Under the pieces are notes generated by a model. It searched no databases, was not told the origin of the DNA, and worked only from the letters and a program-made list of their open reading frames with translations. Position numbers and translations under genes: made by a program. 64,000 nt of DNA from Combretum micranthum (Eukaryota; Streptophyta; Magnoliopsida; Myrtales; Combretaceae). The DNA is taken from assembly GCA_024138025.1 (NCBI GenBank), contig JAMXBD010000433.1, positions 186,001 through 250,000 on the forward strand, read 5' to 3'. Position 1 is the stretch's first letter; each line of letters opens with the position of its first letter. Below are positions 36,104 through 46,951 of this stretch, piece after piece.

Positions 36104-36808
36104 TAATGAATTTTGTTAATAGTAATTGGACCATTGAACTCGATCACATTTAAAATCAAATACTCGTTAAATAATAAACCTTTACTCTTATACTAATTGT
36201 AGATTTCGAAAGCTAAGTAATGTGGGGGGGAGCGGTAAATTGGTCATTTTGAAAGATTTTTACAAAATTTGATTCTAGGCTTGTTTCTGAACTAGTTCTA
36301 AAATAATGTCTAAAACTTTAATTAAAAACCATATTTGAAAGGCCTTATTGATTTCTTAACTTATGATGTGATTGATCTTGTACTTTTAATATCTCTTACT
36401 TAGCAAAGTTATGATCTATAAGTATCAAGTTAACTTTAGATTCACTATCAAAGTAATATGTGGAAACAATAAAATAAGTAAATGGATGGAGAGAAGAGAA
36501 TGTACTTAGCTATGTATAGTGGCTTCACCTTTTGTGTCAATCCACTCTTTCAAATCCACTCAGGATCCTACTTGTCTTCACATGTTGTTCTACTATATCT
36601 AATCAAAATCAATGAAGAAGTATAAAGAGTTTGGCATCCTTTGCAATGTAACAACTTGTACTGCCTATCTTATCTTCTACTTAAGCTAACTCATGGTCCT
36701 ACAGGTGTCCTTTGTCACTTCTATAAAACACAGTTGAAAAAAGTAAACATAACCGAAGCTAGAGGAAAAACAATAATAAAGTTCCTTGTTAATTAGTAAA
36801 AAAGAAAT
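36104..36808. other. No gene recognised
   Basis: AT-rich sequence without coding similarity or clear repeat ends. It may be older intergenic DNA or the far end of the disrupted copia remnant. Confidence 0.4.
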
Positions 36809-37044
36809 TTAGGGTCCGTTTGGCATATGACAGATGGCAAATGGCAAACACTTTTTATAAATTTTTTCTAACACGTTATCTATCCAAAAATATATATAAA
36901 TAAAAATATATGACAATTCCTATGAAAACATAAAATGGATCAAATATTGATATAATATAGTTGCAAATCAAACATCTTTATACATAAATTTTATATACAA
37001 ACATAGATACATATGAGAAATAGACAATCCAAATGGAGCCCTAA
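36809..37044. mobile_element. Short DNA-transposon MITE
   Basis: It starts TTAGGGTCCGTTTGG and ends CCAAATGGAGCCCTAA, imperfect inverted repeats of about 15 bases around 236 bp. This 'GGG..CCGTTTGG' end is common among plant hAT or PIF-like MITEs. I could not settle the TSD. Its right part is included in the tandem triplication. Confidence 0.5.
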
Positions 37045-37237
37045 TATGTCTTTGGGAAGCTTCTAAATATGCTTCTGATAGCTATGTTTTGCTCTTTGAT
37101 GAAGAAGAATTTCTCAGATTGACTCCAAGTATTTTCACGCTTTGTCATAGTAGTCTTTTAGTATTTTTTTTGACATATTTTGTATCTTTTTCCTTGAAGT
37201 CAAGCCTTCCAACGATCTTCTTGAATAATTCAACTAG

Positions 37238-37522
37238 GAATTATGTGTCACACCTCGCCCCCGCAGGCGACGGTGATGCGATGCTAGGGCAGACAACCAC
37301 CACTGGCCCCCTAGTGATAATAACTGACATCCACCCTTAGGTGAGACCCCAACCAACGCATGCCCCCCAGGGTATCACGGGCACTATAGGTATTGTTACC
37401 CTTAGGCAAAGTTGAACCCAGTCTGCAGCCTCTAGGATTCGAACCCCAGACCTCAGGCTTTTGCCTACCCCAAAGGCAGCACCTCTTACCAATTGAGCTG
37501 CAAACGGGCAGGCAAACCCACC
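37238..37522 (-). mobile_element. tRNA-derived SINE, unit 1
   Basis: On minus the head holds a Pol III A box (CAGCTCAATTGG, 37489-37500, one mismatch) and a perfect B box (GGTTCGAATCC, 37435-37445), spaced as in tRNA genes. The body is GC-rich compared with its surroundings. ACTAG flanks both sides (37233-37237, 37523-37527). No poly(A) tail is obvious; the tail reads GTGTGACACATAATTC. It is not a working tRNA gene because the clover-leaf cannot be completed around the boxes. Confidence 0.7.
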
Positions 37523-37847
37523 ACTAGATAGCTGTTAAAGATTTCTTTTAGAGAACGTCTAATCATGCTAGAATATCTTCATCTTTATACATAAATTTTA
37601 TATACAAACATAGATACATATGAGAAATAGACAATCCAAATGGAGCCCTAATATGTCTTTGGGAAGCTTCTAAATATGCTTCTGATAGCTATGTTTTGCT
37701 CTTTGATGAAGAAGAATTTCTCAGATTGACTCCAAGTATTTTCACGCTTTGTCATAGTAGTCTTTTAGTATTTTTTTTTTTGACATATTTTGTATCTTTT
37801 TCCTTGAAGTCAAGCCTTCCAACGATCTTCTTGAGTAATTCAACTAG

Positions 37848-38131
37848 GAATTATGTGTCACACCCCGCCCCCGCAGGCGACGGCGATGCGATGCCAGGCA
37901 GACAACCACCACTGGCCCCCTAGTGATAATGACTGACATCCACCCTCAGGTGAGACCCCAACCAACGCATGCCCCCCAGGGTATCACAGGCACAATAGGT
38001 ATTGTTACCCTTAGGCAGAGTTGAACCCAGTCTGCAGCCTCTAGGATTCGAACCCCAAACCTCAGGCTTTTGCCTACCCCAAAGGCAACACCTCTTACCA
38101 ATTGAGCTACAAACGGGCAGGCAAACCCACC
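37848..38131 (-). mobile_element. tRNA-derived SINE, unit 2
   Basis: Same element as unit 1, with a perfect A box (TAGCTCAATTGG, 38098-38109) and a perfect B box (38044-38054), flanked by ACTAG (37843-37847, 38132-38136). It was copied by the tandem duplication and not by separate transposition. Confidence 0.7.
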
Positions 38132-38455
38132 ACTAGATAGCTGTTAAAGATTTCTTTTAGAGAACGTCTAATCATGCTAGAATATCTTCATCTTTATACA
38201 TAAATTTTATATACAAACATAGATACATATGAGAAATAGACAATCCAAATGGAGCCCTAATATGTCTTTGGGAAGCTTCTAAATATGCTTCTGATAGCTA
38301 TGTTTTGCTCTTTGATGAAGAAGAATTTCTCAGATTGACTCCAAGTATTTTCACGCTTTGTCATAGTAGTCTTTTAGTATTTTTTTTTTGACATATTTTG
38401 TATCTTTTTCCTTGAAGTCAAGCCTTCCAACGATCTTCTTGAGTAATTCAACTAG

Positions 38456-38740
38456 GAATTATGTGTCACACCCCGCCCCCGCAGGCGACGGCGATGCGAT
38501 GCCAGGGCAGACAACCACCACTGGCCCCCTAGTGATAATGACTGACATCCACCCTCAGGTGAGACCCCAACCAACGCATGCCCCCCAGGGTATCACGGGC
38601 ACAATAGGTATTGTTACCCTTAGGCAGAGTTGAACCCAGTCTGCAGCCTCTAGGATTCAAACCCCAAACCTCAGGCTTTTGCCTACCCCAAAGGCAACAC
38701 CTCTTACCAATTGAGCTACAAACGGGCAGGCAAACCCACC
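38456..38740 (-). mobile_element. tRNA-derived SINE, unit 3
   Basis: Same as unit 2, with a perfect A box (38707-38718) and a B box with one change (GGTTTGAATCC, 38653-38663). ACTAG flanks lie at 38451-38455 and 38741-38745. Confidence 0.7.
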
Positions 38741-38797
38741 ACTAGATAGCTGTTAAAGATTTCTTTTAGAGAACGTCTAATCATGCTAGAATATCTT

Positions 38798-39829
38798 CAG
38801 CTTGATACTTGACAAATAGAGTTAGACAGAAGGTCATTTGAATTTATAATCCTTCCAATTCGTCAAGATTACCTTTCTTTCTTTTTTTTTTTTTTTTTTT
38901 ATGAGATTCATTGAGCAATCTATGATCTCCCCTTCCATTTGCTCTCATATTAGCTTATCGATGCTTGTAAATCTTCCTACAAATTATTTGCACGTCATAA
39001 ACATATATATCATACGATTCCTTGCTTAACCATGTCACAATTACAGATATTTTAATATCTAACTTAAAAAACTTCGTAATGAACTTGTAAAGAACTATTC
39101 TAAATCTCCATTGATAATTATCCTACTTATTAGTGGAACAAGCTAGATCTTCAATGTAATTCGTTGCTCCAAAAATGGAAACTTTATCTTTTGATTTTAC
39201 ATCTAAAAAATATCCGAGCTTCTGAAACATTAAAAACCCAAAACGTAGTTAAGGCTATTGAGTTATATAAATTCAATTTCTAAATTTGTCCTTTCGATGA
39301 AATAAAGTTAAAGATAAAATCATATCAATATTATCAAAATCCTTTTTGTGGTTTTTGTCATCATCAAAACACTTGTATAAAAACTTAGAGAAACTCTATC
39401 ACCCATTCATTATTTCCCTAACATATTTATTTATCATAAAAAAAATCTTTTTATTTCTAATGGGAATCAAGTTGCCGAGTGCTAACCCCAATTACGATTT
39501 CTAGAAGGAATGATTATATGAAGCAAAGCTAAGAAATTGCAAGAAGAATTTCAAGGATTTTGTTGGAAATTTATTGAGGATTTGGAGAAGCATTTGGTAA
39601 CCAATTCGTAGTCCAAAGTGAGGATGTTATCAGTGATTTATGCGAGATTTGACAATGGATCTTCTCCAAAAAAGGGTTACGGTGCATGATGGACGAAGAG
39701 TTCATAAAGAACGACATGAAAATTTAAGTAAAATGTAAGTCATTAAGATTTAGTTAATTTTGAAAACAAAATCATTACATTATCCATTTTTTGGATATGG
39801 ATTTAGATTATGAATATATCATTTAATGA
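38798..39829. other. No gene recognised; long T-run
   Basis: A T-run near 38882-38900 and AT-rich sequence. The stretch before 39830 might hold the end of the gypsy internal region, but no domain is clear. Confidence 0.4.
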
Positions 39830-40367
39830 CATGTTATTATGATGTTATTTTAGTTTTCATTATTAATATTTTATTTAGAGTGGATTTTTATTTTGTTCGT
39901 AGGATAATATTTAGTTTCCTTTTCTATTTAAATTGCTGAGGAATATTTACTTTCCTATTCTTGTGTGGGAATGGAGCTTATGAATAAACTTAACAATATC
40001 TATGTAAGATAGCATATGGCAGATTATTATTTGAATTATTTTTTGAGAGAAAATATTCTCTTTAGTTTTTTTGGAGAACTTCGAGCTCTTCAAGAATAAT
40101 GTTTTTGTGGTGCTCTTCACTAAACCAAGGTTCTTGATTGGTATAATTTTAAGGATTGCGATCTTCATATCAAGGTTTTGAAATTTATGTGATCAATAGG
40201 TTGACACTTTCCATACAATTATACGAATGTTCATGAGATTCTCAACCTATAGAGTCAAGTTCTACATATAGCTCTTGTTCTAAGTTGGAAATTTCATTGC
40301 TTAAGGTCCATTTATTGATTCTTAAAGTATGAGAATTTCCATGTTTGTGTCAATTTGCCAAATTTAA
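39830..40367 (+). repeat. Chromovirus-type LTR (c)
   Basis: It aligns with the reverse complement of 11259-11698, sharing TTTACTTTCCTATTC, GAGAATATTTTC-type blocks and GATTCTTAAAGTATGAGAAT near the end. The start TGTTATTATG is an estimate, and no TSD was found. The 73-residue minus frame (39947-40168) is part of the LTR. Confidence 0.55.
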
Positions 40368-41447
40368 ATTTCTTGGAGATGAATGTAATCAAATTTAACC
40401 TTAAAATACATTTAGGATAAATGCAAGAAGAGAATAAAGAAAAGTCCTAATAAGAATCAATGTTAGTTAACTACCTTTCTACTCGTTATGTTACCTTTCT
40501 TTGTGATATATAGGCAATCGCCTTGTCTCTCTGGTTTAAAAAAAAATCCTTTGTTAATAATGCAAAATTATAAAAATGGAATAGATTAATTAGCTAAACT
40601 AAAATTAGGAGAAACTCATAAACAAGAAAAGAAGAGTGATGGATTAAATGGTACTTCATCATCATAAGCAAATAAAAACTAAGAAAATAATTGGTATCAG
40701 GGAAAGTTAGCTCTTAATGTTATAAGTGCATACACACCCAACATTATACTTGTAACAAAGAAAAAAGAAGTATCTTATTTATTGTAGCACTTACTGAATT
40801 TTCAAGCAATTTTTATGTAAGATCCAATTTATCACTTATCCAACAATAATACAAGTATATTTACCATTACTATATTTATGCAACAATATAACTTCTTTAT
40901 ATGAATATTGGCATGATTGGAAGCATGCACATTTAGCAAGTGAAACTTAGAAAAATGCTCTCTTTTCATTGGTGGTAAAGTTGAATACTTGCTTTACACG
41001 GTTTTCTTGAAGTATGATTAGGTTATGGGAAAGTGTGTTCATATTGAAGAAGCCAGTATATTTACCATTACTATATAAAAAATGCATGCCTATACTCATT
41101 TTCTACAAAAGCCCAACAATTTTCCTTTTCCTTGGCGTATTTATGATATTGTAAGGGATCGTAAGTGCTAGTCCTTGAAATTTGTGTTGGCCCTTTTGCA
41201 TTGCATACTTAAGTGTACTTCAGAACTTATAAATCGTTTGAGCTTCCAATGTCTTTTGGAAACTTCTAAAATCTGTTGAAATTTGAATAATTTCTCCAAT
41301 TCAACTCTTAAAATATTGAATGACAATATATACAAATTAAACACTAAATTCCATCAAATACCCTCAAAATATTCAAAAGCAGTGTAAAAATATACTAATA
41401 AAAGAGATACAATTATGCTACATCATCTTCACATCTAATTTCTTAAT
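40368..41447. other. AT-rich region with a possible tRNA-Met primer site
   Basis: TTGGTATCAGGGAAAG near 40691-40706 resembles a tRNA-Met primer site on plus, but no LTR end adjoins it convincingly. The last bases (about 41415-41447, minus) continue the copia reverse transcriptase after the copy C insertion (KKLDVK). The rest of pol and the 3' LTR of that copia element were not found. Confidence 0.4.
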
Positions 41448-41829
41448 CTCTATGTAAGGACCCGATCCTCTAAATCCCGAGACTTAGAGTACCGAATCCC
41501 CAACCACATATAACGTTTTCACATTATATGTAAGGTTGTCCTAAAACTAACAATTTATGAAAATTGTTTGATCAAAACCACTCTACTTTGTAAAGAACTT
41601 TTAAATAAAACAAGATTGCTAACAAAAGCAATCTATACATATATTTACATCAAATAAACATCGCTTAGTGTCAATACATGACACTACAAAAATTACATGT
41701 TTTCTTAAAACATAAGAATCCTAAAGGATCTTAAGGTCATTACAAAAAGAAATTAGCTTAACTAACAAGCCTTCTATACATAGCTTGTCCTTAGCAAAAA
41801 GTCTTCTAAAAGTCCTGGGTAATCGGATC

Positions 41830-41916
41830 CTATTCATCCCACTCGTCCAGAAATCTCTCGAAATCGAACCCATAGCCCAAGTCATCGTAATACTCGTCTC
41901 CAATACCTGCAAAACA
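41830..41916 (-). other. Predicted terminal exon of LTR mini-gene, copy C
   Basis: On minus, CACTTTTGCTGTTTTGCAG is followed by GTATTGGAGACGAG, reading GDEYYDDLGYGFDFERFLDE and ending WDE plus TAG. It is the longest and best preserved of the acidic terminal exons. The preceding 40 bases match copy A. Confidence 0.55.
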
Positions 41917-42563
41917 GCAAAAGTGAGCCAGAGGCCCAGTACACAATAACCAATGCAATACAAGCCATCAATTTGATGTAATGCACCATAAAACAAGTGG
42001 TTATCTTTATTACATTTTCATTCACAAATCAACAAGAGGGTATTCAAACCCCGGTCACGCTTTGGGAATCCAGGGATCCTAAGTAACAGCAGCTGCTCAG
42101 GGGGTTGATATAAGCAGTCCGAATACTTATATCTCCTATATCTATTTCATAAAGATAATAGCTTCATATAGGGTTTAAAAGCCGTTGCCCGACTCTACTT
42201 AAACTCAGTCCATAACATGAGCCTAGTTCACAAGTTCCCATAAACTTTGAACTAAATCATGGTATTTCCCCCTAAGTTTAAGCAAATGTTACTCAGATAC
42301 TATTCCCCCCTATCGGCTACCTACTTAACCAAAAAGAATCGCTATTGCATCATAGCGTACCATTGCATCATGATAAAGTCAGTGCATCATGACTTGGTTA
42401 AGCGCCTAGCTAACATGTCATTGCATCATGACAGGTTTGCTGCTCCTCGGACCAGATTAAACAGCGTAATAGACATCCAATTCATTCAAATGTTAAGCCA
42501 AATCAATTTAGGTCAAATTAGAAATGCCTGGTCCTAGCAAACATCAAACAAGTTATTGCGTAC

Positions 42564-42623
42564 CTGAACCAGTTAGTATATAACTAGGATCTCTCGGTGA
42601 TGAACTAACCGAAGAATCCTTAA
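42564..42623 (-). other. Predicted 60-nt internal exon in LTR copy C
   Basis: On minus, acceptor TTCCATTACAG, 60 nt open as KDSSVSSSPRDPSYILTG, donor TCAG/GTACGCAA. It matches copy A (1994-2053) in length, splice signals and the SS/V or I start. No transcript evidence is available. Confidence 0.5.
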
Positions 42624-42868
42624 CTGTAATGGAAATATCACAATAATCAATAAATCAACAAGTATAGATTTCATTATCACAAATATACACATATTAAATC
42701 CATATATCACAATTAATCAAGGAAATCCAAATAATTGAATACAAAGTCACAAATAAGCATTTAAACATCCTATTATATCCTAAATCACTTAATAAATACT
42801 TAATTGCTTGAATAACAAACTTTAGAAAATTTTAGAAAAAATTTTTAAATTTCGAAAGCACAGGGGAT

Positions 42869-43193
42869 AGGCCGGCAGCCAAAGCCTGGCAGCGTACAAG
42901 GGTACGCCGTCAGCCTTTGCATCCTACGCCGGCGGCCTTGGGCCGACGTAGAATCCAAAACCAAAATTTTCAAAAACGTCCAGAGAGGTCTAAGCCGTTC
43001 GCTTACCCAGATACGCGGGCAGCTTTGACACTTACGCCGGCGGCCTTGATTCCCAGCGGCCGGCGTACAATATGAACGAAAGAACGCCGGCTGACTTTCC
43101 TAGCGAAAGCCAGCGGCTTTCATCCAGCCTTAAAAATTCTAAATCCAATGCTGCCTCTAAGCCGGCGGCGTTGAATTCCTAGGTGCCGGCGTA
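42869..43193. repeat. Cluster of GC-rich hairpins, ACGCCGGC motif
   Basis: About five inverted repeats share arms built on TACGCCGGC and GCCGGCGTA. The arms are 42925-42933 with 42942-42950 (one mismatch), 43033-43041 with 43059-43067 (perfect), GCCGGC at 43161-43166 with 43185-43190, and a longer imperfect pair at 43085-43117. The cluster is sharply GC-rich in an AT-rich LTR. TACGCCGGC also occurs in the unrelated LTR at about 32848. Confidence 0.75.
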
Positions 43194-44205
43194 CGTTCTA
43201 AAAACAGGCTTAAACGAAAATTTCAAATCCCCTGTTTTTCCACTTTGTAAAATTCTATTCTAATACACTTTAAACCTTCCTCCACTACACTTCCAACTTC
43301 ATATGATTCACTCATATCTATACTACTCAATTTTAGCAACTCAAAACAAGAATTCAACACAATTACACACTTTAACTCCACATCAATCCAATCTAGATTT
43401 TTCCTACACAATTCCTCTTCACATTCTCCCAATGCTTCCCATCACTTCTACATAACATGCATATCCTCACACACTTATAAAACACATTCATAACTCATCC
43501 CAAGCATGAACAAACTATTTGGATAGCATTGAACTCATTTCATCCAAGACTTTACAAACTACAACAAGAAAAGAAAACAAAGCATAAGCCACACTTAAAG
43601 CAACTCACATTTAAATGCTTTGCCTTGAAGACAACTTGATTTCCAAAGCTTGCTATTGCCCTTAGTTTAGGCTTGGAATTGGAAATGGAGATGGAAATGG
43701 AAGAAGAAAAGAAAGGAAAGAAAGAGAAGGAAAATTCGGACAAAATATGAGCTGCCCCAAAAAGTAATTCAAATTAGCTTAATTTTGACTTTAACACATT
43801 CCAAATTTACCCCTTAATGCATACATAAATTTAGGAGGCATTTGGCATGAATTTGAGCTTCATTTGGGCCTTATATTTGAGCATACATGCTACTTAATTA
43901 AAGAAAACTCTATCAACTAATCTTAAGAAAATTTAAAGTTGATTTATTAATCTAACTTAATTTATTAATCTAACTTAATTTGACATCTTAATGTATAAAA
44001 GACATAACTAATAATTTTATTGCACACACACATTAATACATATAAGACAAAGACATTTATTTAAATCTACACGTGCAAAATAATGCATTTTAGACTACTA
44101 ATAACATAACCATGATATTCATCATACTCACTCAATTCAATACTCAAGATAATAAATAAACACATGAAATCTAAATAGACTTTATATCTAGGTTATTTCA
44201 CTCTA

Positions 44206-44409
44206 AGTTTAAACTAGTAGTTATCTTGACAATAGTTTGAATGGAAGACATCTTCACCATTGCTTACGAAATTTTATCGGAGTCAATACCTTCTTTTGAT
44301 TGAGCTAACCAATCTTACCTTGCACCTAGATTGAGTCATTCTCTTCCATCTTCAGTTTGTATACACATTTATTTTCCATAGGTCCCTTTTCTTTTAGTAT
44401 CTCCACCAA
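44206..44409 (-). pseudogene. Copia reverse transcriptase, N-terminal fragment
   Basis: On minus: VYKLKMEENDSIQ, then MVKMSSIQTIVKITTSLNLE, the standard start of the copia RT domain. The fragment ends at the copy C insertion. A frame change between the two blocks shows decay. Confidence 0.75.
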
Positions 44410-44417
44410 ATCATAGG

Positions 44418-45308
44418 TAGGAGTGAGCATGGTGTGGTTTGGTTTAGCTTGCCCCCAAAGTTGAACCTAACTATATATTACGTTTGTTTTTTCTTTATAA
44501 TTCAAACCTAACTATACTATTTGAATCATAATTTTTTTCAAAAAAAAAAAAGTTTGGTAAGATTTAGTTTGTGGTTTAAACAATTTTTTAATTTTAAAAT
44601 AAAAATACATTTACTGAAGAATTTTAATTACATATTTCTAATTACCAATGCAACTATAAATAATATATTAAATTAACTATTTACCCAAATAAATATTTAA
44701 AACTCATAGTGGGAAAGCCGTTTCATCCATCGTAAAATAATAATGTACTAGTCTCATTCTTGTGATATGTCCTAAAATATAATGATATATTAGACTCAAT
44801 GACAAAAGAATATGCTATCCAAATATGAGGGACAAATTTTAATTTGTTGTATACTTCTAATTAATACATTATCAATATTAAAACCAATATAACTAAGTAA
44901 TATAAGTTCATTAATTACTAAGACAAAGGGGAAAAATTTTTTAGAATATTAGAGACTAAAATCTAAAACTTATCTTATTTGTTGACACCACCACAACAAT
45001 CGAACATGATATGAGTCATATGACCAATCTAATTTTATTTTCATAAATTACACATATCTAATAAAAAATATAAATAATTAATTGTTTTTATAAAACAATC
45101 AATAGAAAAAAAATGTTTAGATTTTTTTTTTTTTTTAAATATGAAAGAAGGTTTGGTTTGAACTATACAATTTAGTTCAAGGTCCTGAACAGAATCGTGA
45201 ACCATTTATTCTTCACCAAATCGAAACATTTGAAAAAAAAAAAAAGAATTTGATGCAATTTGATTCGATTCCATACTCGATTTGATCGTTTTGTTTTGCA
45301 CAACCCTA
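44418..45308. mobile_element. Non-autonomous hAT element, 0.9 kb
   Basis: The ends TAGGAGTGAGCATGG and, reversed, TAGGGTTGTGCAAAAC are inverted; flanks ATCATAGG and ATCATGGG (7 of 8) fit an 8-bp hAT TSD. It lies in copia coding sequence that is continuous when it is removed. It has no coding sequence and is AT-rich with A- and T-runs. Confidence 0.8.
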
Positions 45309-45316
45309 ATCATGGG

Positions 45317-46951
45317 TATGATTCTTATGTACGAATTTCATCTCTTCTTGCATGGATTTTCCCATTCATGTTTCTTTTCATTTGATAGAGCTTTTTGATG
45401 ATATTTTAACTCTCCCCCATATGTTAGCATCACATACTAATCTAGATTATATTTGGTGCATGGTTTTCAATTCTCTTATAGATCTCCTCTAGTTTATTTG
45501 TTGAACACATTATTGGGGTGTTTTGTCATCCTCAACTGGATCTTGTACCTCTCTTCACCATTGTTAAAATCTTTAGGTAAGATCACTGGACCTATATTAC
45601 TTGAGATCTTATCTAAAGATTTTTTAACTTCTCCACATCCTCAATAATCTAATCTTCTGGAAGATGACGTCTCTACTTTTGATAATTTTCTTTTCTAATG
45701 GATCCCTTATACTCACTATGTGCATAACATGAAAAAAAATATGTTGTTTTGAATTTGTATCAAGCTTTTCTCTTCCTTAGGAATATGCATGAATACCCAA
45801 AAACAAAAAACTCATAAGTGATTATAAGAAATATTTTTACCTCTCTATAATGTCTCTAGGATATTGTCATCTAGAATATTAAAGGGACATAGGTTGATCA
45901 AATCAATTGCTTCTTTTAGAATGATTTAGACAACTTCGTATAAGACAACAAACACTTCATTGTTTCTATAATGATGTGATTCGTTACTTGTAATATTGTA
46001 TTATTATGGGGTCTTTAGGAGTGTCTGCTCAAGTGAACTATCTTTTAGTAACATACATTTGTATGGAATAAATCAAATATATTAGATTTTCTAGGAGGTA
46101 GATTCTAAAATGCAATATTATGTTGTTTACCAGTAACATAAATATTATAAGTTCTTAGGATGTACCTTTCAAATCAAGCAGAAGTTGCTTCTTCGCAAGT
46201 TATTAGAGTCCTTTCTTGCTCGTTAACTAAGCTGTTTGTGTTTAACCTCTATTGAAGAATGACAATCATATTCACCTTTCTTCAACTTAGTACGTAGACA
46301 TTAAGTAAATGATATTATTATCCTCCCCTTTAGCCACTATAAAGGAACCATTGATGAGATTTCATTTATCTTCACTAAAGAGGCTATTATGTCCTTCATT
46401 GTAAATAATTTTCCTACAAATATAAGGTTTAGGCAATTGTTTGGAACATATAAAACTTCTCTGAGAATGAGCCTTTGTCTAGTACTAGTCTTCAATATAT
46501 TTCCAATACCAACAGTTTTAATGTTTCATTGTTTCCCATCCTACCACTACCATAATCACAAGGAGTATAAGTTGAGAAGAATACACTGTGTTATGTCACA
46601 TAAAAGGGGAAATTGAATTTAATAACGCAGTTAGTGTCATGATATGTAAGACTAACATAATTATCATCTCATACAATTAGAATTTCACCATCTATTGTTG
46701 TAATAGTCACATCTTCATTTTTTCTACCACCTTTTTTTTTAACTTACTCTATTTTCCATATATAGTACTATTGCTTTAAAACTTCAAGCTTGTCATAGTG
46801 ATAACATTTGATATTTCTTCTTCTTGATTTAGAGTTTCTTCTGGATTTGTTGGATTTGTCAAAATTATCAAATGGGCCTCTAAGGTAGCTTCTCCCATGT
46901 CTATCTTATTTATTAATAACTAGTGTCTAGGTCATAAATTTTGCACCATGT
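45317..46951 (-). pseudogene. Copia zinc knuckle, protease and integrase remnant
   Basis: On minus from 46.9 kb: an Arg/Ser/Lys-rich stretch and a damaged zinc knuckle (IKCYHYDKLE), a pre-integrase segment (NEGHNSLFSEDKWNL then GSFIVAKGE), and an integrase C-terminal segment (RGKNISYNHL then FMHIPKEEKS). The end is an EEMKFVHKNH segment that begins the RT region. Frames shift repeatedly. Confidence 0.75.

Larger units (their letters stand above)
36973..38797. repeat. Tandem triplication, about 608-bp units
   Basis: Units are 36973-37579, 37580-38188 and 38189-38797, each starting CATCTTTATACATAAATTTT and including the end of the MITE, a T-run, and a SINE. They are nearly identical. Units 2 and 3 share several changes absent from unit 1 (for example CACACCCCG against CACACCTCG), so they come from a later duplication step. 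The frames at 37089, 37696 and 38388 are copies of the same repeat and not genes. Confidence 0.93.
41453..44200 (-). mobile_element. Long LTR, family II (copy C), 2.75 kb
   Basis: Perfect TSD CTCTA (41448-41452, 44201-44205). On minus it starts TGAAATAACCTAGATATAAA and ends GGATCGGGTCCTTACA. It is inserted in the copia reverse transcriptase, between the codons for LNLE and IKKLDV, so the ends are firm. It carries a 60-nt exon, a terminal acidic exon, and a cluster of GC-rich hairpins at 42869-43193. No PBS, gag or pol was found, so it is a solo LTR or a non-autonomous element. Confidence 0.92.

Noticed and set aside
37435..37500. Possible tRNA gene from A and B boxes
   Set aside because: The boxes are part of a longer SINE with ACTAG flanks; acceptor and anticodon stems do not pair.
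37089..38633. Repeated frames of 75-83 residues
   Set aside because: They are identical copies within the tandem triplication and run into a SINE; they have no domain.
11428..40168. Similar peptides at 11428-11646 and 39947-40168 suggesting a small gene family
   Set aside because: The DNA similarity extends well beyond the frames and matches an LTR, so the peptides are by-products.
40692..40700. tRNA-Met primer site as proof of another LTR element
   Set aside because: The word is present, but no LTR end directly precedes it, so it was only noted within the surrounding region.
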